From positions 868,001 through 932,000 of the forward strand of contig NZ_JADPMV010000001.1 of NCBI RefSeq assembly GCF_018398425.1: a DNA stretch of 64,000 nt, written 5' to 3'. Each line of letters starts with the position of its first letter. Position 1 is the first letter of the stretch. This DNA comes from Pseudomonas lalucatii (GTDB taxonomy: Bacteria > Pseudomonadota > Gammaproteobacteria > Pseudomonadales > Pseudomonadaceae). Under the pieces are notes generated by a model. That model was not told where the DNA came from and ran no database searches. It worked only from the letters and a program-made list of their open reading frames with translations. Positions 18,545 through 26,144 of the stretch are shown here, piece after piece. A program made the translations under genes and the position numbers.

Positions 18545-19480
18545 TCAGGCCCAGTAGGACGGGGTTTCCAGGATGGTCTGGTAACCGCTGAAGGCCTTGG
18601 GGATTTCCTCCTTGAGAAACTCGACCCAGGTCCTGACCTTGGCATCGAGGAATCGACGCGAAGGGTATAGGGCATATATACCTCGCTCATGCAGGCGGTG
18701 CTGGGGCAGTACGCGTACCAGCTTGCCCTGCTGGAACGCCTTGGCTGCAATCAGGTCAGGCAGCAGGCACACGCCCATACCGGCACCTGCGGCCTGGGCC
18801 ATGGCCTCCGCCACGTTGACCTGAAAGGTCTCGCTCGGGCGTACCTGACGCTCGATGCCCTTGTCGCTGAAGGTCCAGCTGTCGCCAAATACCGGATCGA
18901 CCAGGCGCAGGCAACGGTGCCCGCTGAGGTCGTTGAGGTGCTGCGGTATTCCATGCTGCTCGAGGTAGGCCGGGGCGGCGCAGACCACGCTGTAGGTGCT
19001 GCCCAAGTGCTGGCCGACCAGCTCGGAGTCGGGTAGCACGCGAGCCAGGGTGATCACCACATCGTGCCCTTCTTCGAGCAGGTCGGGGTGGCGCTGGGAA
19101 AGGCTGAGGTCCAAATTGACCTCGGGATAAAGTTCGCTAAACCGGGACGCCAGGGGCGCCAGCAGTTGGGTACCTAGACCGGTGATCGAGTGCACACGCA
19201 AGCACCCCTTGGGCTTGAGGCGGGCGCCGCTGGCTTCGGCGCTGGCAGCGTCCAGTTCGTGCAGCAGCTGCCGGCAACGCTCCACGTAACGACTGCCGAC
19301 CCCGGTTAGACTCAATCGTCGCGTGGTGCGCTGTAACAAACGTGCCTGTAGATGATTTTCCAGTTCCGAGACCAGCCGTGAGACCTGCGCAGTGGACAGA
19401 TCCAATGCCTGAGCGGCAGCGGTGAAACTGCCGGCATCGACCACGCGTGTGAACACCCGCATCGCCTGAAACATATCCAT
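18545..19480 (-). CDS. LysR-family transcriptional regulator
   Basis: A 311-residue LysR regulator. The N-terminal winged helix-turn-helix (about 1-60; FTAAAQALDLSTAQVSRLVSELENHL) is followed by a periplasmic-binding-like effector domain (about 90-295). The closest subgroup is the one with the LTGVGSRYVERCRQLL linker, often controlling efflux or oxidoreductase genes. It is divergent from the HlyD/DUF2955 efflux pair, 152 bp from its start, so it probably controls that operon. The ligand is unknown. Confidence 0.9.
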   Translation of the reverse strand: MDMFQAMRVFTRVVDAGSFTAAAQALDLSTAQVSRLVSELENHLQARLLQRTTRRLSLTGVGSRYVERCRQLLHELDAASAEASGARLKPKGCLRVHSITGLGTQLLAPLASRFSELYPEVNLDLSLSQRHPDLLEEGHDVVITLARVLPDSELVGQHLGSTYSVVCAAPAYLEQHGIPQHLNDLSGHRCLRLVDPVFGDSWTFSDKGIERQVRPSETFQVNVAEAMAQAAGAGMGVCLLPDLIAAKAFQQGKLVRVLPQHRLHERGIYALYPSRRFLDAKVRTWVEFLKEEIPKAFSGYQTILETPSYWA

Positions 19481-19632
19481 TTCATTATTACTCTTTAAGT
19501 AACTGTTATTTGCGCAACCAGCATATTCTTACATCCATTTCAAACAAATATACTCTACCGACGCTGAGGCGGCAGCCTCGCTCTGCACGCACCACCCAGT
19601 ACACTTCCGCTCCGTGGACGCTCGAGGTTTTC

Positions 19633-20692
19633 ATGACAGCCGATCAACGATTTGCCCGCTGGGTTAAAATCGCTAGCGCGGCCTTGGCCTGTTTTTTCAT
19701 CTATTACCTCACGGCCGACCTGAGCATGCCGTTGACACCCCAGGCGCAACTGCTAAGGCCGGTATTGAAGATTGCGCCGCGGGTTGCCGGTCAAGTCCAC
19801 GCGCTGGCAGTCAGCAACAACCAGCGGGTGCAGGTCGGTCGGCTGCTGTTTCGCCTTGACCCGCAACCGTTCGAGCTGGCCGTGCAGCAGGCCGAACTGG
19901 CGGTCGAGCAGGCCAGTCAAGACAACGCCGAACTGGATGCTCAACTCGGCGCGGCGCAGGCCAGTGTCAGGGCGGCACGCGCCAGGGCACGGGAGTCCAA
20001 CGCGCACGCCGAGCGCCTGCGCGCGCTGCTCGGCAGGCAGTACGTGTCGCGCCAGGCCTATGACGCCGCCGACGCCGAGCGCCTGATGGCCCAGGCACAG
20101 CTGGCTGAGGCACAGGCCACAGTGCATGAACTCCAGGCGCGGCGCGGCGCTCCGGCGAGTGACAACCTGCGCCTGCGCCAGGCGCGCAATGCCTTGCAGC
20201 AGGCCCGTCTGCGCCTCGCCTACAGCGAAGTACGCAGCGCGCGCGGGCGTCGTCAGCAACCTGCAGCTCAGTCCGGGCGCCTACCTGGCGGCCGGCGCGC
20301 CGGTGGCGGCGTTGGTGACGGACGAGGTGGACATCATTGCCGACTTCCGAGAAAAGGCCCTGCGTTTCGTCGAGGTCGGCACCCTGGCCGAGGTGGTGTT
20401 CGATGGCCGCCCTGGCGAACTGTTCAGCGCCCGGGTCAGCCACTTCGATGCCGGGGTGAGTGAAGGGCAGATCGAAGCCAACGGCGAACTGGCGGCACCG
20501 GTGCAATCGGAGCGCTGGGTGCGTGATGCGCAACGCCAGCGGGTCCATCTGGCGCTGGATCGGCCGCTGCCAGCCATGTTGCCGACGGGTGCCAAGGCGA
20601 CCGTGCAGCTGCGGCCGTTCGACAATCTACCCGTGCGCCTGTTGGCCATGGCACAGATTCGCCTACTGAGCCTGCTGCACTATGTCTACTGA
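19633..20692 (+). pseudogene. HlyD-family membrane-fusion protein, frameshifted
   Basis: Periplasmic adaptor of a two-gene efflux system (EmrA/AaeA type). From the ATG at 19633 (GAGG just upstream) the protein has one N-terminal membrane anchor (about 11-32), a biotinyl-lipoyl half (VLKIAPRVAGQVHALAV) and a long coiled-coil hairpin. Near 20236-20248 the frame breaks in an alternating GC run. The match continues in the +1 frame with RAGVVSNLQLSPGAYLAAG and the beta-barrel domain through to 20692. Removing one base from the run gives about 352 continuous residues. The 3' end overlaps the start of the DUF2955 gene by 11 bp, as expected for an intact operon. So it is either a recent frameshift or a sequence error. 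Confidence 0.8.
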
Positions 20693-21755
20693 GGGCGCCA
20701 CCGGGCCGGCCAATGTGCCGGCCAGCGCTGCGCACAAGCGCCGGTTGAACGAAAACGACCTGCGCCAGTGCCTGCGTATCGCCAGTGGTGGCACGCTGGC
20801 CTTCTTCCTGTGCAAGCTGTTCGACCAGGAATACGGCGCCTTCTTCTGCGTCTATCCGATGCTGCTACTGGGCCTGGTGCCGAACCTGAATGCCAGCCTG
20901 GTGCGCCAGTTCCTGGCCCAGGGCCTGGTGGTGAGCCTGGAAGTGGCCCTGCTCTACGGCCTGTTCGGCGGCCGGCCGAGCCTGATGATCCCTATCGTGT
21001 TTCTGCTGTTTCTCTACCGTTTCGCACTGATGGTGCAGGGCGAAGTGTTCCTGTTTGGCGCGCTGGGCTCGGTGTTCCTGTCGACCCTGCTGAACTTCGC
21101 CAGCTACCCCCATACCGACGTGATCGAACTGCTCGGCTACAACAGCTGGGCGATTGTCCAGTCCGCGGCGATCGCCGCGCTGATGTTCTACCTGTTTCCG
21201 GATGTCCAGCCGCGCCCGTCGCGCACGCCGCGGCAGAAGGATGCCGCCAGCCGCCGCCACGAGACGCTGCTGGGCGCTAGCGTGGCGACTCTGTCGTTCA
21301 TCCTGTTCCAAACCCTGGACCTGCACGACTCGCTGTCGGCCCAGGTCGCCAGCATCCTGCTGCTATTCCCCATGCACTGGAAAGGCTCGCATTTCGCCGG
21401 GCGTATTCGCGCGGTCGGCACCTTGCTCGGGTGCGTGATCGCCCTGTTGATCATGCTGCTGCTGTACAACCACCATGACCTGTTACCGCCGGTGACCCTG
21501 CTGTTGTGGCTCGCGGCGATGGTCTGCGCCCGCTGGCACATGCTGGAGAACGGCATGCCCGGCGTCGGTTTCGGCGCCCTGACCACCCTGGCGATCCTCT
21601 TCGGCCAGTCGCTGACGCCCAGCCAGGACATCATCTTCGCCATCATGTACCGCCTGAGCTCGGTCACGGTCTCGGTGCTCCTGACCCTGCTCGCGGTATT
21701 TCTGGTGCACCGTTTTCTCAACCGCTTCCCGGCCACCCGCCATCACAGCCATTGA
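20682..21755 (+). CDS. DUF2955 family inner-membrane efflux protein
   Basis: A 357-residue polytopic membrane protein with two sets of hydrophobic segments (about 40-165 and 210-350), typical of the FusC/AaeB-like aromatic-acid exporters. It matches DUF2955, normally encoded directly after a HlyD adaptor. Translation is coupled: its ATG lies inside the 3' end of the adaptor gene. With the divergent LysR gene it forms a regulator-adaptor-pump unit, likely exporting aromatic acids or similar drugs. If the adaptor frameshift is real, the system is inactive. Confidence 0.85.
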   Translation: MSTEGATGPANVPASAAHKRRLNENDLRQCLRIASGGTLAFFLCKLFDQEYGAFFCVYPMLLLGLVPNLNASLVRQFLAQGLVVSLEVALLYGLFGGRPSLMIPIVFLLFLYRFALMVQGEVFLFGALGSVFLSTLLNFASYPHTDVIELLGYNSWAIVQSAAIAALMFYLFPDVQPRPSRTPRQKDAASRRHETLLGASVATLSFILFQTLDLHDSLSAQVASILLLFPMHWKGSHFAGRIRAVGTLLGCVIALLIMLLLYNHHDLLPPVTLLLWLAAMVCARWHMLENGMPGVGFGALTTLAILFGQSLTPSQDIIFAIMYRLSSVTVSVLLTLLAVFLVHRFLNRFPATRHHSH

Positions 21756-21899
21756 TCCTGCCCAGGTGCAGTGTGTGCCGAGGCTGTTGCGGCCAGCTCA
21801 ACGGCTGCGCGCCATCAGTCGCAAGCCTCGCTTGGCGGGTGCTGGCGCGGTGTGCAAGGCGCTGTTCTGCCGGAACGGGCAGGCGGCCGAGCAGCCGGC

Positions 21900-21983
21900 T
21901 TAGAACACTGCAATCGGGTAGTCGATGATCACCCGCAGCTCGTCGATGTATTGGTCCACGGCACTGTAACCTTGGCTAGCTGT
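21900..21983 (-). pseudogene. 3' remnant of an OprD-family porin gene
   Basis: On the minus strand, 21900-21983 encodes GYSAVDQYIDELRVIIDYP followed by IAVF and a stop. The DELRVIIDYP segment is the conserved C-terminus of OprD-family substrate-specific porins. Nothing upstream continues the frame: an in-frame stop appears at once, and the IS481 element begins within about 25 bp. The rest of the porin gene was lost when the mobile element arrived or by later deletion. Confidence 0.72.
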
Positions 21984-22005
21984 GATCTCTCAGTAGGTTG
22001 TTCAT

Positions 22006-23033
22006 CTGGGGCATTCCCGGAATTCTGGAAGTGCGACCAACCTAGCCTTCCAGGAGCCCCGGATGAACCTGCATAAACATGCCCGTCTTACCCCTCGCGG
22101 TCGAGCCCTTTTGGTTCGGCGCATCCAGCACGGCTTGCGGGTCGAAGAAGCCGCCCAGGCGGCCGGTGTGAGCGTGCGAACCGCCTACAAATGGTTGCGG
22201 CGCTTTCGCGAGGAAGGCGAGGCCGGGTTGATGGATCGTTCATCACGTCCGCAACACTGCCCGCATGCCACACCCGGCACCGTGGTCGAGTGCCTGATCG
22301 AGCATCGACGCAGCCGCAAGACCTACCGGCAAATCGCGGGAGAATTGGGCTTGGCCGTCAGCACTGTTGCGCGCCGCCTGCGGCGGGCCGGCTTTCATCG
22401 ACTGGCTGAGCTGGAGCCGGCGCCACCGGTGGTTCGCTACGAGTACCCGACACCCGGAGATCTGCTGCATCTGGATATCAAAAAGCTGGGCCGTTTCTGG
22501 CGACCTGGCCATCGGGTCACCGGCGACCGGCAACAGAACTCCGACGGCGCGGGCTGGGAATTCGTCCATGTGGCCATCGACGATGCCAGCCGCATCGCCT
22601 TCAGCAGCCTGCATCCTGACGAGCGTGGTCGCAGTGCTTGCCAAGCCCTGCTCCAGGCGCTGCGCTACTACCGCAGCCTGGGCATCCGCTGCACCCGCAT
22701 CATGACCGACAACGGCAGCTGCTATCGCTCTCACAAGTTTCGGCGCCTGCTCAGACGATTGGGGCTGCGCCATCTGCGCACCAAGCCTTACACGCCACGC
22801 ACCAACGGCAAGGCCGAGCGCTTCATCCAGACCAGTCTGCGCGAGTGGGCTTATGCCCGTAGCTATGAAAGTTCGGCACAGCGAGCACAGCACCTGACAC
22901 CCTGGCTACATCACTACAATTGGCACCGGCCACACGCCAGCCTCGGCTACCAGCCACCAATCAGTCGCGTTCCGCTTCCACTGAACAACGTACTGGGTTT
23001 ACACAGCTAGCGCGGTGAAAGGCTATGCCCCAG
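22006..23033 (+). mobile_element. IS481-family insertion sequence
   Basis: About 1.03 kb around an intact transposase gene. CTGGGGCAT at 22006-22014 and its complement ATGCCCCAG at 23025-23033 form the only inverted-repeat match that I can see at the edges. The outer limits are uncertain: the element may start at a TGT at 21981. No target duplication was recognised. Confidence 0.65.
22063..23010 (+). CDS. IS481-family transposase
   Basis: A 315-residue DDE transposase. Two N-terminal helix-turn-helix segments (about 8-60, AAQAAGVSVRTAYKWLRRF; and 75-112, TYRQIAGELGLAVSTVARRL) bind the ends. The rve catalytic core has D138 (LHLDIKKLGRF), D216 (IMTDNGSCY) and E252 (NGKAERFIQT), with the YNWHRPHASLGYQPP C-terminal motif typical of IS481. 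It is intact and so potentially active. It probably truncated the porin gene on its left. Confidence 0.93.
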   Translation: MNLHKHARLTPRGRALLVRRIQHGLRVEEAAQAAGVSVRTAYKWLRRFREEGEAGLMDRSSRPQHCPHATPGTVVECLIEHRRSRKTYRQIAGELGLAVSTVARRLRRAGFHRLAELEPAPPVVRYEYPTPGDLLHLDIKKLGRFWRPGHRVTGDRQQNSDGAGWEFVHVAIDDASRIAFSSLHPDERGRSACQALLQALRYYRSLGIRCTRIMTDNGSCYRSHKFRRLLRRLGLRHLRTKPYTPRTNGKAERFIQTSLREWAYARSYESSAQRAQHLTPWLHHYNWHRPHASLGYQPPISRVPLPLNNVLGLHS

Positions 23034-23109
23034 TGCCCTGTTCGTCAGGCCAGCATTTTGCCTCGGGCTTGCTTCAGATTCGCAGTCACCTGCGACACCC
23101 TTGCCTTCA

Positions 23110-23219
23110 GCTAACACTTTCCCTTGCCGGGTGTGTAGAGGACTTGCACCTTCAAGTCACCAAGTTAGCCACCACAGCCAAACTGGTTGCGCTTGCGCGC
23201 AACGCGCCATGCCTGGCGC
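23110..23219. other. structured non-coding segment (hairpin series)
   Basis: Several perfect stems in a gene-free stretch: GCTAAC/GTTAGC (23110-23115 with 23164-23169) enclosing GACTTG/CAAGTC (23141-23158), then GTTGCGC/GCGCAAC (23186-23203) and GCGCCA/TGGCGC (23204-23219) end to end. I have the impression of similar GGACTTGCACC...GCGCCATGCC tails beside mobile elements in proteobacteria but cannot name the family. It could be a structured RNA or a folded single-stranded DNA site. Confidence 0.5.
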
Positions 23220-23223
23220 ACCC

Positions 23224-23249
23224 AAAAAAAACCGCTCACGAGTGAGCGG
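23224..23249 (-). terminator. Rho-independent terminator
   Basis: CCGCTCAC-GA-GTGAGCGG stem followed on the minus strand by eight T. It serves the small secreted-protein gene at 23314-23535. Confidence 0.85.
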
Positions 23250-23313
23250 CTAAAAAAACGTCGATAAAGGAGCAATCATCCATCAACGTCAAGAGGAGGG
23301 GGAGTTGCGTCTA

Positions 23314-23535
23314 TCAGCTATCCCGATGTGCCTGCTTGCTGTGCTCGGCAGCCTGCTGCAGCGATGGCGTAACTGGCTGCTCGGCGACGGCCCGCTCCTG
23401 CACGAGGGCCTCACGCTGCTGTTGCAGCGCCATGTTGCGTTCGACGAACGAATGGGATTCCTCGGCCAGGCTGACTTGGGTAAAAAGCAGCGGGAACGCA
23501 GAAAAAACCAAGCCAATAATCGAGTTTCTATGCAT
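23314..23535 (-). CDS. small secreted protein of unknown function
   Basis: A 73-residue protein that I do not recognise. A signal peptide (MHRNSIIGLVFSAFPLLFTQVSLA/EE) is followed by a short, charged, glutamine-rich helix (RNMALQQQREALVQER) likely to be amphipathic or coiled. The ATG at 23535 has GAGGA upstream at proper spacing; in-frame starts further upstream would hide the signal peptide. A strong terminator follows. It is probably periplasmic; small proteins like this sometimes accompany metal or envelope stress loci, but nothing here shows that. Confidence 0.65.
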   Translation of the reverse strand: MHRNSIIGLVFSAFPLLFTQVSLAEESHSFVERNMALQQQREALVQERAVAEQPVTPSLQQAAEHSKQAHRDS

Positions 23536-23714
23536 GTCGTGATCCTCAAGTGGGGAGCTGCTAAAACTTGAGGCCATAGTAGTTAGGGGCTGCCAGTGGA
23601 AAAATAGCGGCTCGAGAGAATGACTATTACCTGCCATACAACAATTGACTGAACATTTGACCTGTTGCCCGGCTCGACGTACCGCCGGCGGCTTTTGCCC
23701 GCAAACGGCAGCGG

Positions 23715-23754
23715 CCTCCCAGCCTCCCAGCCTCCCAGCCTCCCAGCCTCCCGG
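23715..23754. repeat. octamer tandem repeat
   Basis: The unit CTCCCAGC is repeated four times perfectly with a fifth diverging copy (ending CTCCCGGA). It lies in non-coding DNA between the small secreted gene and the ArdA fragment. I find no gene in 23536-23895. Confidence 0.8.
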
Positions 23755-23895
23755 AGGCTTCGCTCATCGTCCTCACGCCGCAAATCGGTAAGCGTAGCGA
23801 TAGAGGCTCAACGCCCCTCCTGTCGCCCACTCTTCAGGCGAGTGCCCTCGAAAGCTCAATGAAACCTTGTCAGGCTGGAGCAAAGCGGCCGCTCA

Positions 23896-24201
23896 TTGGA
23901 ATGTTGGAAACTAGGTGCGCTTTATTGCGAGGATGAATACGCCATTCACGACTTCGAGGGCTATCGCCTCGGTGAATACGCAGGCCTGGAGAGCGCCCAC
24001 GAGATCGCTTGCCTTATCGAGGAATACCCCGAGTTCGGCGGCGCCCTGTTCGTCCACTTCAACGACCTGGAGCAGGCGCGCAAAGCGGCCGAGGAAGACT
24101 ACTGCGGCTGCTACACGTCGTTGGCCGACTACGCCCAGGACCTCAGAACGCCTGGCTGTAGAACAGTGAATAGGATTCGATGCCTTCGTTCGGCTGGCTA
24201 A
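23896..24201 (+). pseudogene. ardA: ArdA antirestriction protein fragment
   Basis: The central part of an ArdA-type DNA-mimic antirestriction protein: CEDEYAIHDFEGYRLGEYAG, an acidic SAHEIACLIEEYPEFGGALF stretch and AAEEDYCGCYTSLADYA. ArdA proteins are about 165 residues. Here both the N-terminal third and the C-terminal end are missing, and after about 24145 the frame runs into the 3' end of pagL on the other strand. There is no credible ATG (a TTG opens the frame). It is a relic of a plasmid or integrative element and marks a recombination joint next to pagL. Confidence 0.72.
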
Positions 24202-24664
24202 TGCCTGCGTTGGAATAGTGGATCGCGCGCAAGCCGACCTTGCGCTCGCCCGGCAGCTTCATCCCAACCCCCAGCCGGTCCTCGAAGTTGAATGAAGAAC
24301 CTAGCTGCTGCTCGCCGACGTCCGTCTTGGAGAAGAACGCAACGCCGATCCCCGCTTCGATGTAAGGCGTGTAGCGCAAACCGCTGAATTCGTAGGTTAG
24401 TACCGGGCTGAACGACAGTGAGTGCGCGCCCGAAGCTTCGTCTCCACCCTCCCAATAGGTATAGGCGGCATCCCAATAGCCGCCCAGCTGCCCGGTTTCG
24501 CTCTGCCACCAGCGCTTGTCCCAGGCTTGCGCCAAGGCAGCTCGAAAGGTCATCTCGCCTTGGCCGGTTGCGCCGATGGCGCCCGAGAATTCGGCTGCCT
24601 GAACAGTGGGCCCGGCAAGTCCCAATGCGATTACGCCGGACAGGATGATGTTGCTTCGTTTCAA
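24143..24664 (-). CDS. pagL: Lipid A 3-O-deacylase PagL
   Basis: Outer-membrane esterase that removes the 3-O acyl chain of lipid A. 173 residues: signal peptide about 1-23 (VQAAEF), an eight-strand barrel pattern, and the family signature AIHYSNAG with catalytic H149 and S151. The protein ends in F after ...SLFYSQAF, the usual barrel terminus. Length and key positions agree with Pseudomonas PagL. It lies downstream of the efflux operon in the same direction but with no visible coupling, and its 3' end touches the ArdA relic. Confidence 0.92.
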   Translation of the reverse strand: MKRSNIILSGVIALGLAGPTVQAAEFSGAIGATGQGEMTFRAALAQAWDKRWWQSETGQLGGYWDAAYTYWEGGDEASGAHSLSFSPVLTYEFSGLRYTPYIEAGIGVAFFSKTDVGEQQLGSSFNFEDRLGVGMKLPGERKVGLRAIHYSNAGISQPNEGIESYSLFYSQAF

Positions 24665-24719
24665 ATCGGACTCCTTCTTTTCCAGTCACGAATATGGCCG
24701 CACGGAGCAGCCACTCTTT

Positions 24720-26144
24720 TCAGTTCGCGAAAGCAACAGGGTCGCCTTGGCGCCAGCCACCACCTAGAGACTTGTACAGCAGGACTTCCCTGTTCAGCTG
24801 CAATAGCTGATCACTCAGTAGTTGCCGTTGAGAGGCAAAGAGTTCGCGCTGAGCATCGAGTACGGTCAAGTACGCGTCCACGCCCTCGTCGTATCGCTGG
24901 CGCGCGAGCTGATAGTAGGCCTGGTTGTTCTCCACTAGGTCGCGCTGGGCCTTAACCTGCCCCCCAAGATTGTCACGCGCGGCGAGGCCGTCGGCGACTT
25001 CGCGAAAAGCGGTCTGGATGCTCTTCTCGTAGTCGGCGACGTTGATGTTCTTCTGCACCTCTGTGTAGTCCAGATTGGCCTTGAGTCGTCCGGCAGTGAA
25101 GATCGGAATGTTGATCTGCGGCATCAGGCTCCAGGTCCCCGAGCCTGCGTCGAACAGGCCGCTCAGCTCGCGGCTGGCAGTACCGGCCGCGCCGGTCAGG
25201 CCTATGCTCGGGAAGAACGCAGCCCGGGCCGCGCCGATATTGGCGTTGGCGGCGAGCAGGCGGTGTTCGGCGGCGCGAATGTCCGGCCGGCGCAGCAGCA
25301 GGTCCGCCGGCAAGCCGGCGGGGAAGTCGGCGAGCAGCTCGATGTTCGGCTTGTCGGCCTCTGGCAGGTCCGCAGGAATGCCGGTGCCGAGCAGCAGCTG
25401 CAGGGCGTTGGCGTCTTCGGCGATGCGCCGGGTATACAATGCCTTCTGCGTGCGGGCCTGATCGACTAAGGTGCGCGCCTGGCGCACGTCGAGCTCCGAG
25501 GCGGTGCCCGCTTCGGCGCTGGCTCTAATCAGTTCCAGACTCTGCCGGTAACTGTCCAGGGTGGCCTCGGTCAGCTTCAGCAGGGCCTGGTCGGTGCGCC
25601 AAGTGAAATAGGCGGTCGCCACATCGCCGACGAGGGCGATTTGCACGCTGCGCTGCGCCTCGGTGGTGGCCATGTATTGCTCCAACGCCGCGCGGCTGAG
25701 GCTACGGATGCGGCCGAAGACGTCCAGCTCGTAGGCGACGCCGAGCGACACGTCGTACTGGCTCTGGATGCCCGACTCGCCGGTCCGCGACAGGTCGTCC
25801 GGCAGGCGCTGGCGGACGCCGGCGGCGCCAGCGTCGATGGTGGGGAACAGCTCGGAGCGCTGGATGCGATACAGCGCCCGGTAGGCCTCGACGTTGAGGG
25901 CTGCATGGCGCAGGTCGCGGTTGTTGTCCAGCGCCACGCCGACCAGCTGGCGCAACGCCGGGTCAAGGAAGAACTGCTGCCAGCCCAGGAGGGCGGCGCT
26001 CACGCCGCCCTCCTGGGCCGGGTTGTAGGCCGCGCCCTGCGGCCAGTCGGCCGGAACCGGCGCCGGCGGGCGCTCGTAGTCCGGAATCAGGGTGCAGCCG
26101 CCCAGCGCCAGGGCGACCACCACGGTCAGAGCCTTGAGATTCAT
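24720..26144 (-). CDS. ttgI: RND efflux outer-membrane channel, TtgI/SrpC type
   Basis: Outer-membrane factor of a tripartite solvent/drug pump, 474 residues. Lipoprotein signal with lipobox ALGGC (Cys about residue 17), then two OEP repeats with the periplasmic alpha-barrel ([24 protein letters not shown] and related). The start is the ATG at 26144, which overlaps the stop of the pump gene as ATGA, so translation is coupled. The frame is open further upstream but that part is antisense to the pump gene and not protein-like. Assignment to TtgI/SrpC rests on operon order and the linked regulator. Confidence 0.9.
   Translation of the reverse strand: MNLKALTVVVALALGGCTLIPDYERPPAPVPADWPQGAAYNPAQEGGVSAALLGWQQFFLDPALRQLVGVALDNNRDLRHAALNVEAYRALYRIQRSELFPTIDAGAAGVRQRLPDDLSRTGESGIQSQYDVSLGVAYELDVFGRIRSLSRAALEQYMATTEAQRSVQIALVGDVATAYFTWRTDQALLKLTEATLDSYRQSLELIRASAEAGTASELDVRQARTLVDQARTQKALYTRRIAEDANALQLLLGTGIPADLPEADKPNIELLADFPAGLPADLLLRRPDIRAAEHRLLAANANIGAARAAFFPSIGLTGAAGTASRELSGLFDAGSGTWSLMPQINIPIFTAGRLKANLDYTEVQKNINVADYEKSIQTAFREVADGLAARDNLGGQVKAQRDLVENNQAYYQLARQRYDEGVDAYLTVLDAQRELFASQRQLLSDQLLQLNREVLLYKSLGGGWRQGDPVAFAN

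Noticed and set aside
23101..23220. Possible integron attC site
   Set aside because: The outer GCTAAC/GTTAGC stem recalls attC ends, but the required RYYYAAC/GTTRRRY cores and paired inner boxes do not fit, and there is no integron integrase.
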